From positions 1 to 64,000 of the forward strand of contig DATBHB010000124.1 in the NCBI GenBank assembly GCA_036557705.1: 64,000 nucleotides of DNA. The letters are read 5' to 3'. This DNA comes from VAZQ01 sp036557705. Lineage in GTDB: Bacteria; Pseudomonadota; Alphaproteobacteria; Rhizobiales; Xanthobacteraceae. The position numbers were made by a program, and so were the translations under genes. A model generated the notes under the pieces. It worked only from the letters and a program-made list of their open reading frames with translations. It had not been told where the DNA came from and searched no databases. This document shows, one piece after another, positions 1 through 8,498 of this stretch; within the stretch, counting starts at the first letter, position 1, and each line of letters begins with the position of its first letter.

Positions 1-87
1 AGCTTCAAACATTACGTCGCGCGCGGAGATTTGCCGCCCGACTGGGGCGGCGATGTCGATGAGCTCACCGGCAGCTTTGGAGAGTGA
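1..87 (+). CDS. 3' end of an unidentified protein (partial)
   Basis: An open frame runs from the window edge to a TGA at 85-87 and encodes 28 residues ending in DELTGSFGE. The codons look ordinary for this genome, and a half-copy of the GTGGGC repeat family follows 5 bases after the stop, as repeats here often follow gene ends. The tail is too short to assign a family. It could be chance open frame, but the repeat position favours a real gene end. Confidence 0.45.
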   Translation, partial: SFKHYVARGDLPPDWGGDVDELTGSFGE

Positions 88-92
88 TTGAA

Positions 93-133
93 CGCGTGGG
101 CACGGCGCGCAAGCGCGCCTTTGCCCACCCTAC
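93..133. repeat. GTGGGC-family palindromic repeat, half copy
   Basis: A single arm resembling the right half of the family-1 element: a GCGTGGGC start, a short GC-rich middle and a terminal TTTGCCCACCCTAC. The complete copies are about 160 bp (6887, 15355, 15850, 19041, 61472). The remaining 190 bases before the next gene (134-325) hold nothing I can name. Confidence 0.75.
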
Positions 134-325
134 AGATGTCAGCTTGTGGCACATCACTTCGCTCGCGGCGTGGCACAAATCTCGTCGGAACCGGGGCACA
201 GCGGACACGCCCCGGTCCGTTGGCTAGTTTCCGGGCGTCACCCGACCGCTGCTCCATCCACCTACGCAATGTGTTGAAATTACACCATTGTAGCTGCTAA
301 CGAACGAGCATTCCCGGAGAGAGCC

Positions 326-634
326 ATGAGCGAGCGCGAGCAGTGCTGGGTCATCCACAACGAGCCCGTCGAGCCGCCGCCGAAGATTGCGCTCAGCCCG
401 CAACAGTTGACCGAACGCCACCATCAGTTCATCCATGACCTCGAAGCCAAGGGCTTGCTCGTCGGCGCAGGCCCGTTCCTCGATGACATCGGCAATCGCT
501 TCGGCACCGGCATGATCATTTTCCGCGCGGCGACCCGGGCCGAGGCCGAAAAGATCGCCAACAGCGAGCCCTATATCGCCAACGGCACCCGCCGGCTCAA
601 GCTCGTCCCCTGGCAGCGGGTCGCCGGCCGCTAA
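326..634 (+). CDS. YciI-like (YCII domain) protein
   Basis: A 102-residue cytosolic protein. The pattern fits the YCII superfamily, small ferredoxin-like-fold proteins: HHQFIHDLEAKGLLVGAGPF at about residues 32-50, then a G-M-I-I-F strand and A-E-K-I-A-N-S-E-PY before the C-terminal strand. Some family members are enzymes of aromatic or chlorinated-compound breakdown, but most have no known reaction. The ATG follows a GGAGAGAG Shine-Dalgarno. An alpha/beta hydrolase starts 37 bases downstream on the same strand with its own ribosome site, so the two are probably co-transcribed. The specific function is unknown. Confidence 0.75.
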   Translation: MSEREQCWVIHNEPVEPPPKIALSPQQLTERHHQFIHDLEAKGLLVGAGPFLDDIGNRFGTGMIIFRAATRAEAEKIANSEPYIANGTRRLKLVPWQRVAGR

Positions 635-671
635 CAGGAGCACTCGGCAACAATAGTCAAAGGAGTTTGCC

Positions 672-1556
672 ATGCTGGACACCGCCGTCAGGACCAATGA
701 TCGTTTTGTTTCCGTCGACGGTCTCAACACACGTTACCTGGAGGAAGGAAGCGGCGTTCCGGCCATCCTGCTGCACGGCAGCTCGCTTGGCTCGTCCGCC
801 GATGTGTTTCGCCGCAACCTGCGCGCCCTCGGCGCACGGGGGATCCGCGCCATCGCTTTCGACCTTCCGGGCTTCGGCAAGAGCGATCCGTCGGCCGATC
901 TCAGCGGATCATATCGCAAGAAATTCATCCTCCGTTTCATGGATACGCTAGGGCTTCAACGCGCCGCGCTGATCGGCCATTCGTCATCCGGCAATCCGGT
1001 GGTCAGCATTGCGCTCGAACATCCCGAGCGCGTCTCGCACGTCATCGTACTCGGTACCGGCAGTCTGCTGCCGCCGCTTGAGACCGCAACGACCAAGGTC
1101 GGCGGCCGCGAAGAAGCAGCGCAGGCCCGGCTTGAAGACCGGATGGTGCGCAAGGAGCCCTCACTTGCGGATACCCGTGCGCTGCTCGAGGCAAACCTAT
1201 TCCATCAGGAACTGATTACCGACGAAGAACTGGAACTGCGCCACGAGAACAGCATCGGCCGCTGCTTTACGGAGTTCGTGCGCCGCCATTCCGCCGGGAG
1301 TGAGGGGGGCGGCAACAAAGGCGGCATCCCGTTGTGGCAGCGCCTGCCTGAGTTGAAAGCGCCGCTGCTGCTCATCTATGGCCGCAACGATCGCGCCCGG
1401 GCCGAAGAGCGCGCCAGGCTTTTGAAGGAACGGTACCCTCACCTCAATCTGCACTTGGCCGACGGCTGCAAGCATCTCGTGCCCTGGGATGCGGCCGAGC
1501 TTTTTCACGGGCACGCGGTGCCGTTTTTGAAGAATCAGAGGCAGCCGGTTCTGTAG
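672..1556 (+). CDS. alpha/beta hydrolase
   Basis: A 294-residue alpha/beta-hydrolase-fold enzyme without a signal peptide. The oxyanion-hole segment HGSSLGS is at about 35-41. The nucleophile elbow is GHSSSG with Ser104; the usual second Gly of GxSxG is Ser. The acid is probably Asp239 in YGRND and the base His267 in GCKHL. A cap segment lies between about 135 and 220. The ATG has a strong AGGAG site. The TAG stop is also the first three bases of a double-hairpin repeat. The pairing with a YciI-like protein suggests breakdown of an ester or ring-cleavage product, but the substrate cannot be read from the sequence. Confidence 0.85.
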   Translation: MLDTAVRTNDRFVSVDGLNTRYLEEGSGVPAILLHGSSLGSSADVFRRNLRALGARGIRAIAFDLPGFGKSDPSADLSGSYRKKFILRFMDTLGLQRAALIGHSSSGNPVVSIALEHPERVSHVIVLGTGSLLPPLETATTKVGGREEAAQARLEDRMVRKEPSLADTRALLEANLFHQELITDEELELRHENSIGRCFTEFVRRHSAGSEGGGNKGGIPLWQRLPELKAPLLLIYGRNDRARAEERARLLKERYPHLNLHLADGCKHLVPWDAAELFHGHAVPFLKNQRQPVL

Positions 1557-1690
1557 CCCGCGTGAGCGGCGCGCTTGCTTGTGCAGGGGGTGAACCCGCC
1601 CTCTACAGCGCGCCGCGACACGCGGGACCACTGCCCCCGCATATCGCTCTGGGTCGCGCCAAGGGCGCTCCCCAGAGCTCATGCGGGCTA
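1554..1690. repeat. TAGCCCG-family double-hairpin repeat, diverged
   Basis: The element begins TAGCCCGCGTGAG and ends CTCATGCGGGCTA, so its outer ends are complementary. It has internal inverted segments (GCGCGC...GCGCGC and CTCTGGG...CCCAGAG). It lies between two convergent genes. The opening TAG is the stop codon of the upstream hydrolase, and the closing CTA is 4 bases from the stop of the minus-strand gene. It may also act as a bidirectional terminator. Confidence 0.65.
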
Positions 1691-1694
1691 CGGA

Positions 1695-2531
1695 CTACTT
1701 CTTTGTCTGTTCGAAATATCTCAGATCGGGCGGTGCCTGCCCCTTTTTGGAAGGCATTAGCTTGCCGTCAGCGCTGAGATAATAGGGATCCTTCCCGATC
1801 CGGACCCAGACGTTTGTATCCTCGCAGACCTCCGACTTCCAGACCGGACGAGGGTTCGGATTGCGCGTAGCTTTCTTGACGATCGAATAGGGGCGCGTCA
1901 TCGCGTGATCGACCACGATGATTTCGTCATAGATCGTGTTGCGATCAGCGTTGTCGAGATGGAACCGTTCCTTGATGATGGTCTGGTTGTCCTTGTGGAA
2001 CGGCAGACCCGAAGTATCGTAGCCGCGCGGATTCTTGAGGTAGCGGGTTTCGACTTCGAGCACGTCGTAGCGTCCGTCGCCATCTTGGTCGATCCACCGC
2101 CCGATCGAGTAGCCCGCGTAGGTCAGGTCGGGAGGATTAGCCGGCCAGTCACGACCGTCGGTGTAAATTCGCCGATACGAGTCGTTGACGTGGTTGATCA
2201 GCATGTAAGTGAGATTCGGGGTAACGACGAGCTCCATGGGGTCATAGAGATTCATCATCCCCGGCATTCCCTGCGGAACGCAGAACACCGATGGCCAGTT
2301 GCCGGCGCCGCCCGCCTCGAAATCGGCGGTGATATCGGCGAAGACCTTCTGGTATTCGGGCGTCAGCGGCGGCGGTCCGGCAACCTGGAGCCAATTGTTC
2401 GGAGGACCGGTGCGCACCCATTGACCTTTGAAATCGGGGTACTTCCCGAAATCAACCACCTGGGCGGAGGAATGGACAGTGAAAAGCGCGGCCAGCACTG
2501 CGAGTGCGCAGAGCGAGCTTCGGTACCGCAT
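1695..2531 (-). CDS. secreted protein of unknown function
   Basis: A 278-residue protein with a cleavable signal peptide (MRYRSSLCALAVLAALF to about residue 22). I chose the ATG at 2531 because GGGAGGA precedes it by a normal distance; the open frame extends further upstream without a ribosome site. The mature part has PDFKGQWVR near the start, then VPQGMPGMMNLYDPMEL, IYTDGRDWPANPP and YSIGRWIDQDGDGRYDVLEVETRY. It resembles a large group of uncharacterised exported proteins sharing the IYTDGR and G-x-SIGRW motifs. No catalytic site is evident. It probably shares a transcript with the upstream acetamidase-like gene, 130 bases away. Confidence 0.7.
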   Translation of the reverse strand: MRYRSSLCALAVLAALFTVHSSAQVVDFGKYPDFKGQWVRTGPPNNWLQVAGPPPLTPEYQKVFADITADFEAGGAGNWPSVFCVPQGMPGMMNLYDPMELVVTPNLTYMLINHVNDSYRRIYTDGRDWPANPPDLTYAGYSIGRWIDQDGDGRYDVLEVETRYLKNPRGYDTSGLPFHKDNQTIIKERFHLDNADRNTIYDEIIVVDHAMTRPYSIVKKATRNPNPRPVWKSEVCEDTNVWVRIGKDPYYLSADGKLMPSKKGQAPPDLRYFEQTKK

Positions 2532-2661
2532 GGACAGTCCTCCCTGGATTTTGTGATCCACAATACAGCTGAGCGGGGGCGGGCGGAAGGATTTGTAGAC
2601 CCCGCCCTGCGGCGCTTTTCCGCACCCTCGCACGTGCTTCCAAGCGGCGCTAAGTCGTCTA

Positions 2662-3684
2662 TCAGTTCTGAAATATCGCCTTCGGCAACATGGCATGCAC
2701 GCCCTTGTTGCCGTCGACGATCTGCGTCACATGCAGGTCCATGGCCGCGCTCAGCAGCATCAGCACATCCTCGCGCGGCAATCCCTTCGTGGCGACGATG
2801 AAATTGAGCATTTCGCGGGTTGCGATCTTGGCGGCCTCATTGAGATCGGGGTCAAAACCCATGGTTATATAGTGCGTCGGCGTTTCGGCTCTCGGCCAGC
2901 CGGTATGCATGCCCTTGTGCAGCACGACCTGGATTTCGCCCTTCAGCGACGTTTCAACTGCCGAATTTCCGACTTCGCCGTCGCCCTGCACGGCGTGACC
3001 ATCCCCGATCGAAATCAGTGCGCCCGGAGCGTGGACGGGCAGGAAAAGGCTCGTTCCGGGCTGCAGGTCGTGATTGTCCATGTTGCCACCGAAAATGTTG
3101 GGTGGCCCGCTCGGCACCCGTCCCATACTGAACGGTGGCGCGACGGCGATCACTCCCCAGAACGGCTTCGCCGGTACGATTACGCCCGGAGTAATTTCGA
3201 TCGCTTTTTTCGCCGGGTCGAAGAACAAGACCTTGTCGCGCGAATACGGCATGTCCTCCTTCAATGTTCCACGCTCGCCTCGGAAGCTCATCCCGGCGAT
3301 CGGCAGCCAGAGCTCGATCGAGCGGATCCTGATTTCCACAGTATCGCCGATTTCGGCGCCGCGGACCGCAATTGGCCCGTCCAACGTATGGTCGTCGCGC
3401 CCGGCTCCAGGCGCGCCATCAAATGCCTCATAGAGTTCGGCCGGTATCTTTTCCTTTGGAACCCCCAGTCGTTCGAAATAGCGAGGGTTACCCGTGGTGG
3501 TCCATAGCCGCACGATGTCTCCGGAGTCGATGGTGAGCACCGGTTTGAGCGATGCATCGAAAAAACCGCGATGGACGGTGGTTGGCGACCCCCTCAATTC
3601 ATGGATTTTCTCCTCCGCTTGCGCCGAAGCGGTTGCATAAAATGCGGCTGCGCCGGCGCAGAGCGCGGTAATTATTGCTTTCAT
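2662..3684 (-). CDS. exported acetamidase/formamidase family protein
   Basis: A 340-residue protein of the FmdA/AmdA family, which hydrolyses short amides to ammonia and a carboxylate. The family core is visible: GDIVRLWTTTGNP, LDGPIAVRGAEIGDTVEIRI, FWGVIAVAPP, NIFGGNMDNHDLQPGTSLFLPV, GALISIGDGHAVQGDGEV and MGFDPDLNEAAK. The start at 3684 follows GGGGAGGT and gives a clear signal peptide (MKAIITALCAGAAAFYATASAQA), so the enzyme should be periplasmic; most described members are cytosolic. The length fits the family. A secreted protein of unknown function follows on the same strand. The exact substrate is uncertain. Confidence 0.85.
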   Translation of the reverse strand: MKAIITALCAGAAAFYATASAQAEEKIHELRGSPTTVHRGFFDASLKPVLTIDSGDIVRLWTTTGNPRYFERLGVPKEKIPAELYEAFDGAPGAGRDDHTLDGPIAVRGAEIGDTVEIRIRSIELWLPIAGMSFRGERGTLKEDMPYSRDKVLFFDPAKKAIEITPGVIVPAKPFWGVIAVAPPFSMGRVPSGPPNIFGGNMDNHDLQPGTSLFLPVHAPGALISIGDGHAVQGDGEVGNSAVETSLKGEIQVVLHKGMHTGWPRAETPTHYITMGFDPDLNEAAKIATREMLNFIVATKGLPREDVLMLLSAAMDLHVTQIVDGNKGVHAMLPKAIFQN

Positions 3685-3942
3685 ACGGACCTCCCCTGTC
3701 GATTGATTGCCAGACACGGCGCCGGCAGTCTGCCAAAGCTGCTGCGACGGCTCAATCGACCATTCAACGAGGGCCCATACTCCCATCAGGCGCGCGCCAA
3801 GCGAAAAGCGACGCACTTCGCTAAAAAGCCGCAAATTGCCGGCCATACAGGCATCGACCGTTGCGTCCGGAAATATGCGGAACTATTGCACCGGCGCAGG
3901 GTTTACGAGTTTTCGAACACCAACGCGGGGCCGTGGAATCAC

Positions 3943-4173
3943 ATGAAAGGCTACTTGTCGGTTATCGCAATGATAGCGGCCATCCTGCCGGCCGCCGTTC
4001 CGGTGCAGGCGTGGGCACAGCATGCGGGCACACCGGAGCAGCAGCGAGCCTGCCGATCAGACGCGGTGCGCCTTTGCCGCGGCATCCGTGAGGACATGGC
4101 TATAGCAAATTGCCTGCGAGCCAATATTGGACGATTGCATCCGGCTTGCCGTCGGGTTATCGAAGGCCATTGA
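3943..4173 (+). CDS. small exported Cys-rich protein
   Basis: A 76-residue protein with a signal peptide (MKGYLSVIAMIAAILPAAVPVQAWA) and one cysteine-rich repeat unit: C-x3-D-x3-L-C-x8-A-I-A-N-C-L-x3-I-x5-A-C-R. This pattern matches the eukaryotic-type cysteine-rich repeat (GLG1-like) found in many small exported alphaproteobacterial proteins. The four cysteines probably form two disulfides. I placed the start at the ATG that gives the signal peptide; the open frame extends upstream across the opposite-strand acetamidase gene. The ribosome site is weak. The function is unknown. Confidence 0.65.
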   Translation: MKGYLSVIAMIAAILPAAVPVQAWAQHAGTPEQQRACRSDAVRLCRGIREDMAIANCLRANIGRLHPACRRVIEGH

Positions 4174-4303
4174 CCGAAATAGCCCGCTGGATTGGTCTAC
4201 GATCGGCAGAAAGCATGCCTTCTAGCTGCTCGGGCCGTAGGGTCGTCCCTTGAAGTTGGAGGGCTCGGATTTCACCTCCGGTCCCGCGATTGGAGGTAAA
4301 ACA

Positions 4304-6889
4304 ATGCCGGCCGCGACCATTGTTCGCCTCGTCGGCCTCTGCATCAAGCGTCCGTGGTTGACGGTCCTGCTCGCCTTAGCATTGGGTGGGGCTGCGACGT
4401 GGTACACCGCGCGACATTTCGCCATCCGTACCGACGTGCGCGACCTTTTGTCGGCCAATTTGCCGTGGTCGCAACGATCGTTCCAATACAACAAGGAGTT
4501 TCCCCAACGCGGCATCCTGGTGGTGGTCGATGCACCCACTGCGGAACTGGCGGAGCAAGCAACCGACGAACTCGGCAATGCTCTGCGGATGCACCCTGAG
4601 CGGTTCCGTTCGGTGAGCCAGCCAGGAAGCGGCGGCTTCTTCGAGAAAAATGGATTATTGTTCCTCCCGACCGCCGAAGTGAAGCGGAATATGGAGGGCT
4701 TAAAGCGGGCTGACGATCTCATCGGCACCCTGGCATCAGACCCGTCGCTTCGCGGCTCCCTCGATGCGCTGTCGCTGGCGCTGCTTGGCGTGGAGCGGGG
4801 GGAGATCGAACTTGATGATCTTACCCGGCCCATCACGATGGCCGCCGATACAGTCGAAGCAGGGCTCTCGGGAAAGCCTGCATCCTTTTCCTGGCTTGCG
4901 CTTGTCAGCGGCCAATCTCCAAGCCCAAGCGAACTGCGTCGCTTTCTCGAAGTCGAACCCGTCCTCGACTTCAGCGCGCTCGAGCCCGGGCGCGCGGCCA
5001 CCGATGCAGTTGTGCAGATTGCTTCGGAGCTCAAGCTCCGGGATCGTTATCAAGCGCGTGTGCGCCAAACTGGACAGGTTGCGATTGACGATGACGAATT
5101 CGGAACGCTCAAGCATAACGCCGTGCTCAATGGGACTCTGTCCATTCTTGCGGTGCTCATTATCCTGTGGCTGGCGCTGCACTCATTCCGGGTCATCTTG
5201 GCGGTCGTAATCTGCGTAAGCGTCGGTCTTGCGTTCTCAACCGCAGTTGGATTGTTGCTGGTCGGCGCTCTGAACATTATTTCGGTGGCGTTCTTCTGGC
5301 TGTTCATTGGCCTCGGGGTCGATTTCGCAATCCAGTTCAGCGTGCGCTATCGCGCCGAGCGACATGACTATCCCGACCTGGGCGCCGCATTGCGCAGCGC
5401 GGCGCTGAAGGCCGGCGGCCCGCTGGCGCTTGCCGCGGCGGCAACCGCCGTCGGATTTGCATCATTCGTCCCGACCGACTATCGCGGGCTATCCGAACTC
5501 GGAGAGATCGCCGGGATTGGAATGCTCATCGCGTTCGTGATCAGCATTACTCTTCTTCCCGCTTTGCTGGCCCTGTTGAAGCCGCCAGGCGAACCGAGTG
5601 CGGTCGGATTTTCGTGGCTGGCCCCCTTGGATCGGTTTTTGGAACGCCATCGCATCGGGGTCGTCATTGGCACACTGGCTGTTGTCGTCCTTGCCTCACC
5701 GCTGCTGATTTTTCTGCGGTTCGATTTCAATCCGCTCCATCTGCAAAACCCCAACGTTGAATCGGCCAAGACATTTCTCGAACTGCGGCGAGATCCGCAG
5801 ACCGGGGCCAATGCGGTCAACATTATCGCGCCCAATCTCGATGCCGCCGACGCGCAGGCGCATCGGCTCTCCATGCTGCCTCAGGTTGCCCAAGTAAGGA
5901 CGCTCAGCAATTTCATACCAAGCGACCAGGAGCAGAAGATAAAATTGGTCCGCGACGCGGCTTCAGCAATCGATGAGTCCCTCAACCCCAAGGAATTGGA
6001 GCCGCCGCCGACCGATCAGGACACGGTTGAAACGCTTAACGCTACCGCTGACAGCCTGTCGATGACGGCAACCGAGCATCCGGGCCCGGGAGCCGCGCCG
6101 GCCATGCGGCTCTCCGGCCTGCTCTCGCAGCTGGCCAAGGCTGAGCCTTCGGCGCGCAAACGGGTTGAAGCCGCTGTCGTCGAGCCCCTTCGCTTCGACC
6201 TCGATCAGCTGCGCCACGAGCTCAATCCGCAACCGATCTCTATCGAAACGATCCCGCCCAATCTCGCGAGAGATTGGATTGCTCCGAATGGAAATGCGCG
6301 GATCCAAGTATTGCCCAAAGGCGACCCGGACGATACCCAGACGGTGCGCAAGTTTGTCAATGCAGTGTTGGCAGTCGAGCCCGATGCAACGGGGCCAGCC
6401 GTTATGCTGTTCGAAGCGGGCAACACGATAATCTGGGCCTTTGTCGAAGCCGCTATCTTTGCTCTATCGGCGATATTCATCCTGCTGCTGATCACTTTAC
6501 GCCGCCTGAGCGATGTCCTTCTTACACTGGTCCCGCTGCTTGTCGCTGGCTTAGTCACATTGGAATTGTGCGTCGTTTTTGATCTCTCGCTCAATTTCGC
6601 CAATATCCTTGCGCTCCCGCTTCTGCTCGGACTCGGAGTCGCGTTCAAGATCTACTACATCATGGCCTGGCGGGCCGGGAAAACGCAGCTGCTCCAGTCC
6701 ACGCTTACCCGCGCCGTCGTTTTCAGCGCCATGACGACAGCTACCGCGTTCGGGAGTCTATGGGTGTCCGAGAACCCGGGAATGTCGAGCATGGGCGAAC
6801 TGATGGCGCTCGCGCTGCTGTGCACCATGGCGGCAGCTGTACTGTTCCAGCCGGTCTTGATGGGACCTCCGCGCCAGTCAGCGACGTAG
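4304..6889 (+). CDS. hpnN: MMPL/RND-family transporter, HpnN-like (hopanoid-associated)
   Basis: An 861-residue inner-membrane protein. The start at 4304 is set by GGAGGT. The layout is that of a one-chain RND transporter: an N-terminal helix (about 20-40), a large periplasmic domain beginning FAIRTDVRDLLSANLPWSQR, a block of helices with FFWLFIGLGVDFAIQFSVRYR (the GxxxD signature of TM4), a second helix near 450, a second periplasmic domain (about 480-710) and a final helix block. Length and N-terminal motif fit HpnN, which moves hopanoids to the outer membrane. No other hopanoid gene is nearby, so the substrate remains an inference. The TAG stop is the first three bases of a repeat element. 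Confidence 0.75.
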   Translation: MPAATIVRLVGLCIKRPWLTVLLALALGGAATWYTARHFAIRTDVRDLLSANLPWSQRSFQYNKEFPQRGILVVVDAPTAELAEQATDELGNALRMHPERFRSVSQPGSGGFFEKNGLLFLPTAEVKRNMEGLKRADDLIGTLASDPSLRGSLDALSLALLGVERGEIELDDLTRPITMAADTVEAGLSGKPASFSWLALVSGQSPSPSELRRFLEVEPVLDFSALEPGRAATDAVVQIASELKLRDRYQARVRQTGQVAIDDDEFGTLKHNAVLNGTLSILAVLIILWLALHSFRVILAVVICVSVGLAFSTAVGLLLVGALNIISVAFFWLFIGLGVDFAIQFSVRYRAERHDYPDLGAALRSAALKAGGPLALAAAATAVGFASFVPTDYRGLSELGEIAGIGMLIAFVISITLLPALLALLKPPGEPSAVGFSWLAPLDRFLERHRIGVVIGTLAVVVLASPLLIFLRFDFNPLHLQNPNVESAKTFLELRRDPQTGANAVNIIAPNLDAADAQAHRLSMLPQVAQVRTLSNFIPSDQEQKIKLVRDAASAIDESLNPKELEPPPTDQDTVETLNATADSLSMTATEHPGPGAAPAMRLSGLLSQLAKAEPSARKRVEAAVVEPLRFDLDQLRHELNPQPISIETIPPNLARDWIAPNGNARIQVLPKGDPDDTQTVRKFVNAVLAVEPDATGPAVMLFEAGNTIIWAFVEAAIFALSAIFILLLITLRRLSDVLLTLVPLLVAGLVTLELCVVFDLSLNFANILALPLLLGLGVAFKIYYIMAWRAGKTQLLQSTLTRAVVFSAMTTATAFGSLWVSENPGMSSMGELMALALLCTMAAAVLFQPVLMGPPRQSAT

Positions 6890-7048
6890 GGTGGGCAAAC
6901 GCGCGTCGCGGAAACATCAGGCTGCGAGCACCTTTCGCGCGCTTTTGCCCACGCGGTTGTGAGCCGCGGAATTCGACCGCATGGGCACAATCGCCGCAAC
7001 GGCTGTGCGCGATTGCAGACTAAGGACGCGATTTTTGCCCACCCTGCG
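6887..7048. repeat. GTGGGC-family double-hairpin repeat
   Basis: Two arms. The first runs from TAGGGTGGGCAAACGCGC to GCGCGCTTTTGCCCACGCGG. After a spacer of about 20 bases, the second runs from CCGCATGGGCACAATCGC to GCGATTTTTGCCCACCCTG. Each arm can fold on itself and the outer ends pair with each other. It lies between convergent genes, so it may also terminate transcription from both sides. Confidence 0.85.
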
Positions 7049-7059
7049 AGGCCCGGGCG

Positions 7060-8241
7060 TCACGCAATCCCGGTACCGCTCCCTGCCGCAACGGCGCACA
7101 GGCGCGCGCCGATGCCCTCCAGAATAACGGCGTGCGCACGGTTGACGATATCTTCCATCGAGGGCGTCTCGGCGAACATCGCCTTTGCTCGCGCAAGGAT
7201 TTCGTGGCGCGTTGGCAGTTGCGGTAAATGCAGCCCTGAGAGCACGTCACCGGCGCGGTGTTGGGCCCCGGCGAGCCGCGCCTGAAGCGCCCAAAGGCCG
7301 GGTCCGGCGAGCGCTGCCATAATGGCGCCCACAATCGCGTTCGGATCGAAGCTGCCGGCCAATTGTGCGGCCGCCCTTTCAATCACCCGCGAACCCAGGC
7401 GCTGCTCGTTGCGGCGGACCGCCGCAGGCGGCGTTTTGATGTCCCACACGATGCCAATCAGGGCCAGCGCCTTGAGAAGGTAAAAGGTTGGGTCGATCTC
7501 CCACCACCGAAACCCCTGCCGGGCGCTGCTTTGACAGGCATGGTGATTGTTGTGCCAGCCTTCGCCCATGGTGATCAGCGCCAAAAACCAGTTGTTCCGG
7601 GAATCGTCCCCGGTCACATAGCGCCTGCGCCCGTGCACGTGCGCAAGCGAATTGATGCAGAAGGTCGCGTGGTAAACGAGGACCGTGCTCCAGAAGAAGC
7701 CGACGACCAGACCCGACCAGCCGCCGATCGCCAGGCAGAGCAATGCGAGCAGAACCGGCGGCACCAGTTCGTATCTGTGGAGCCACATCAACTCCGGATA
7801 TCGTGCAAGATCCGCGACCTTGATCAAGTCGGTCAGGGAGTTCCTGCGGGAAAAGATCCAGCCAAAATGGCTGTAGGTGAAGCCCCGGTGTCGAGGGGAA
7901 TGAACATCGCTTTCGGTATCGGAGTGCAAATGATGATGCCGGTGCATCGCCGACCACCACAACACGCTTTTCTGGGCGGAACTTTGCGACAGGACCGCGA
8001 GCACCAACTGGAATGCGCGGCTGGTCCGGTAAGCGCGATGTGAAAAGTAACGGTGATATCCCGCGCCAATCGCGAAAATACGCAGCCAATAGAGCACGAT
8101 GCAAATTGCAACCGCCGCGGAGGTTATTCCGGTCCAGAACGCGAGCAGGCATGCCAGGTGGACGACGACAAACGGAACTGCGGAGGGATACATGATGTCG
8201 TCATGCTGCACCGTGTTCAAGGGCGACTTACGATCCTTCAT
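7060..8241 (-). CDS. acyl-CoA (delta-9 type) fatty acid desaturase
   Basis: A 393-residue integral membrane di-iron desaturase that introduces a double bond into acyl chains. The three histidine boxes are HRYFSH (63-68), HRHHH (100-104) and EGWHNNHHA (His230, 233, 234). Hydrophobic pairs lie at about 20-60 and 160-195. The ATG at 8241 follows AGGAAG; the open frame continues upstream without a ribosome site. About 100 residues after the last histidine box form a soluble C-terminal extension. No electron-transfer partner (cytochrome b5, ferredoxin or reductase) is fused or adjacent. It diverges from the DUF6282-like gene. Confidence 0.88.
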   Translation of the reverse strand: MKDRKSPLNTVQHDDIMYPSAVPFVVVHLACLLAFWTGITSAAVAICIVLYWLRIFAIGAGYHRYFSHRAYRTSRAFQLVLAVLSQSSAQKSVLWWSAMHRHHHLHSDTESDVHSPRHRGFTYSHFGWIFSRRNSLTDLIKVADLARYPELMWLHRYELVPPVLLALLCLAIGGWSGLVVGFFWSTVLVYHATFCINSLAHVHGRRRYVTGDDSRNNWFLALITMGEGWHNNHHACQSSARQGFRWWEIDPTFYLLKALALIGIVWDIKTPPAAVRRNEQRLGSRVIERAAAQLAGSFDPNAIVGAIMAALAGPGLWALQARLAGAQHRAGDVLSGLHLPQLPTRHEILARAKAMFAETPSMEDIVNRAHAVILEGIGARLCAVAAGSGTGIA

Positions 8242-8498
8242 AGGGGTCTTCCTGGAGGTGATATTTTCAAGCCAGGTGCGCTTGGATGCGCATCGTTCAA
8301 GGCGCATGGAATGGGGCGGCGGTTCGTCGGCTCCCGCTGGACGTGAACGCTCTGGAGGTGGCCTCCTTATAGGGAATTGCCGCGGCCATGTCTTGCGTAA
8401 ACAGGCGGGTGTATAGTGCCGTTGTCGAGCGACCGGACGCCACATGCCACGCTTCCTGGCGGACTGGAAAAAGGCCGGCAATGGGGAGGAAAAGCAAG

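Noticed and set aside
3571..3942. Upstream extension of the small Cys-rich protein frame
   Set aside because: It overlaps the opposite-strand acetamidase signal-peptide region, lacks a ribosome site and would bury a clear signal peptide in the middle of the protein.
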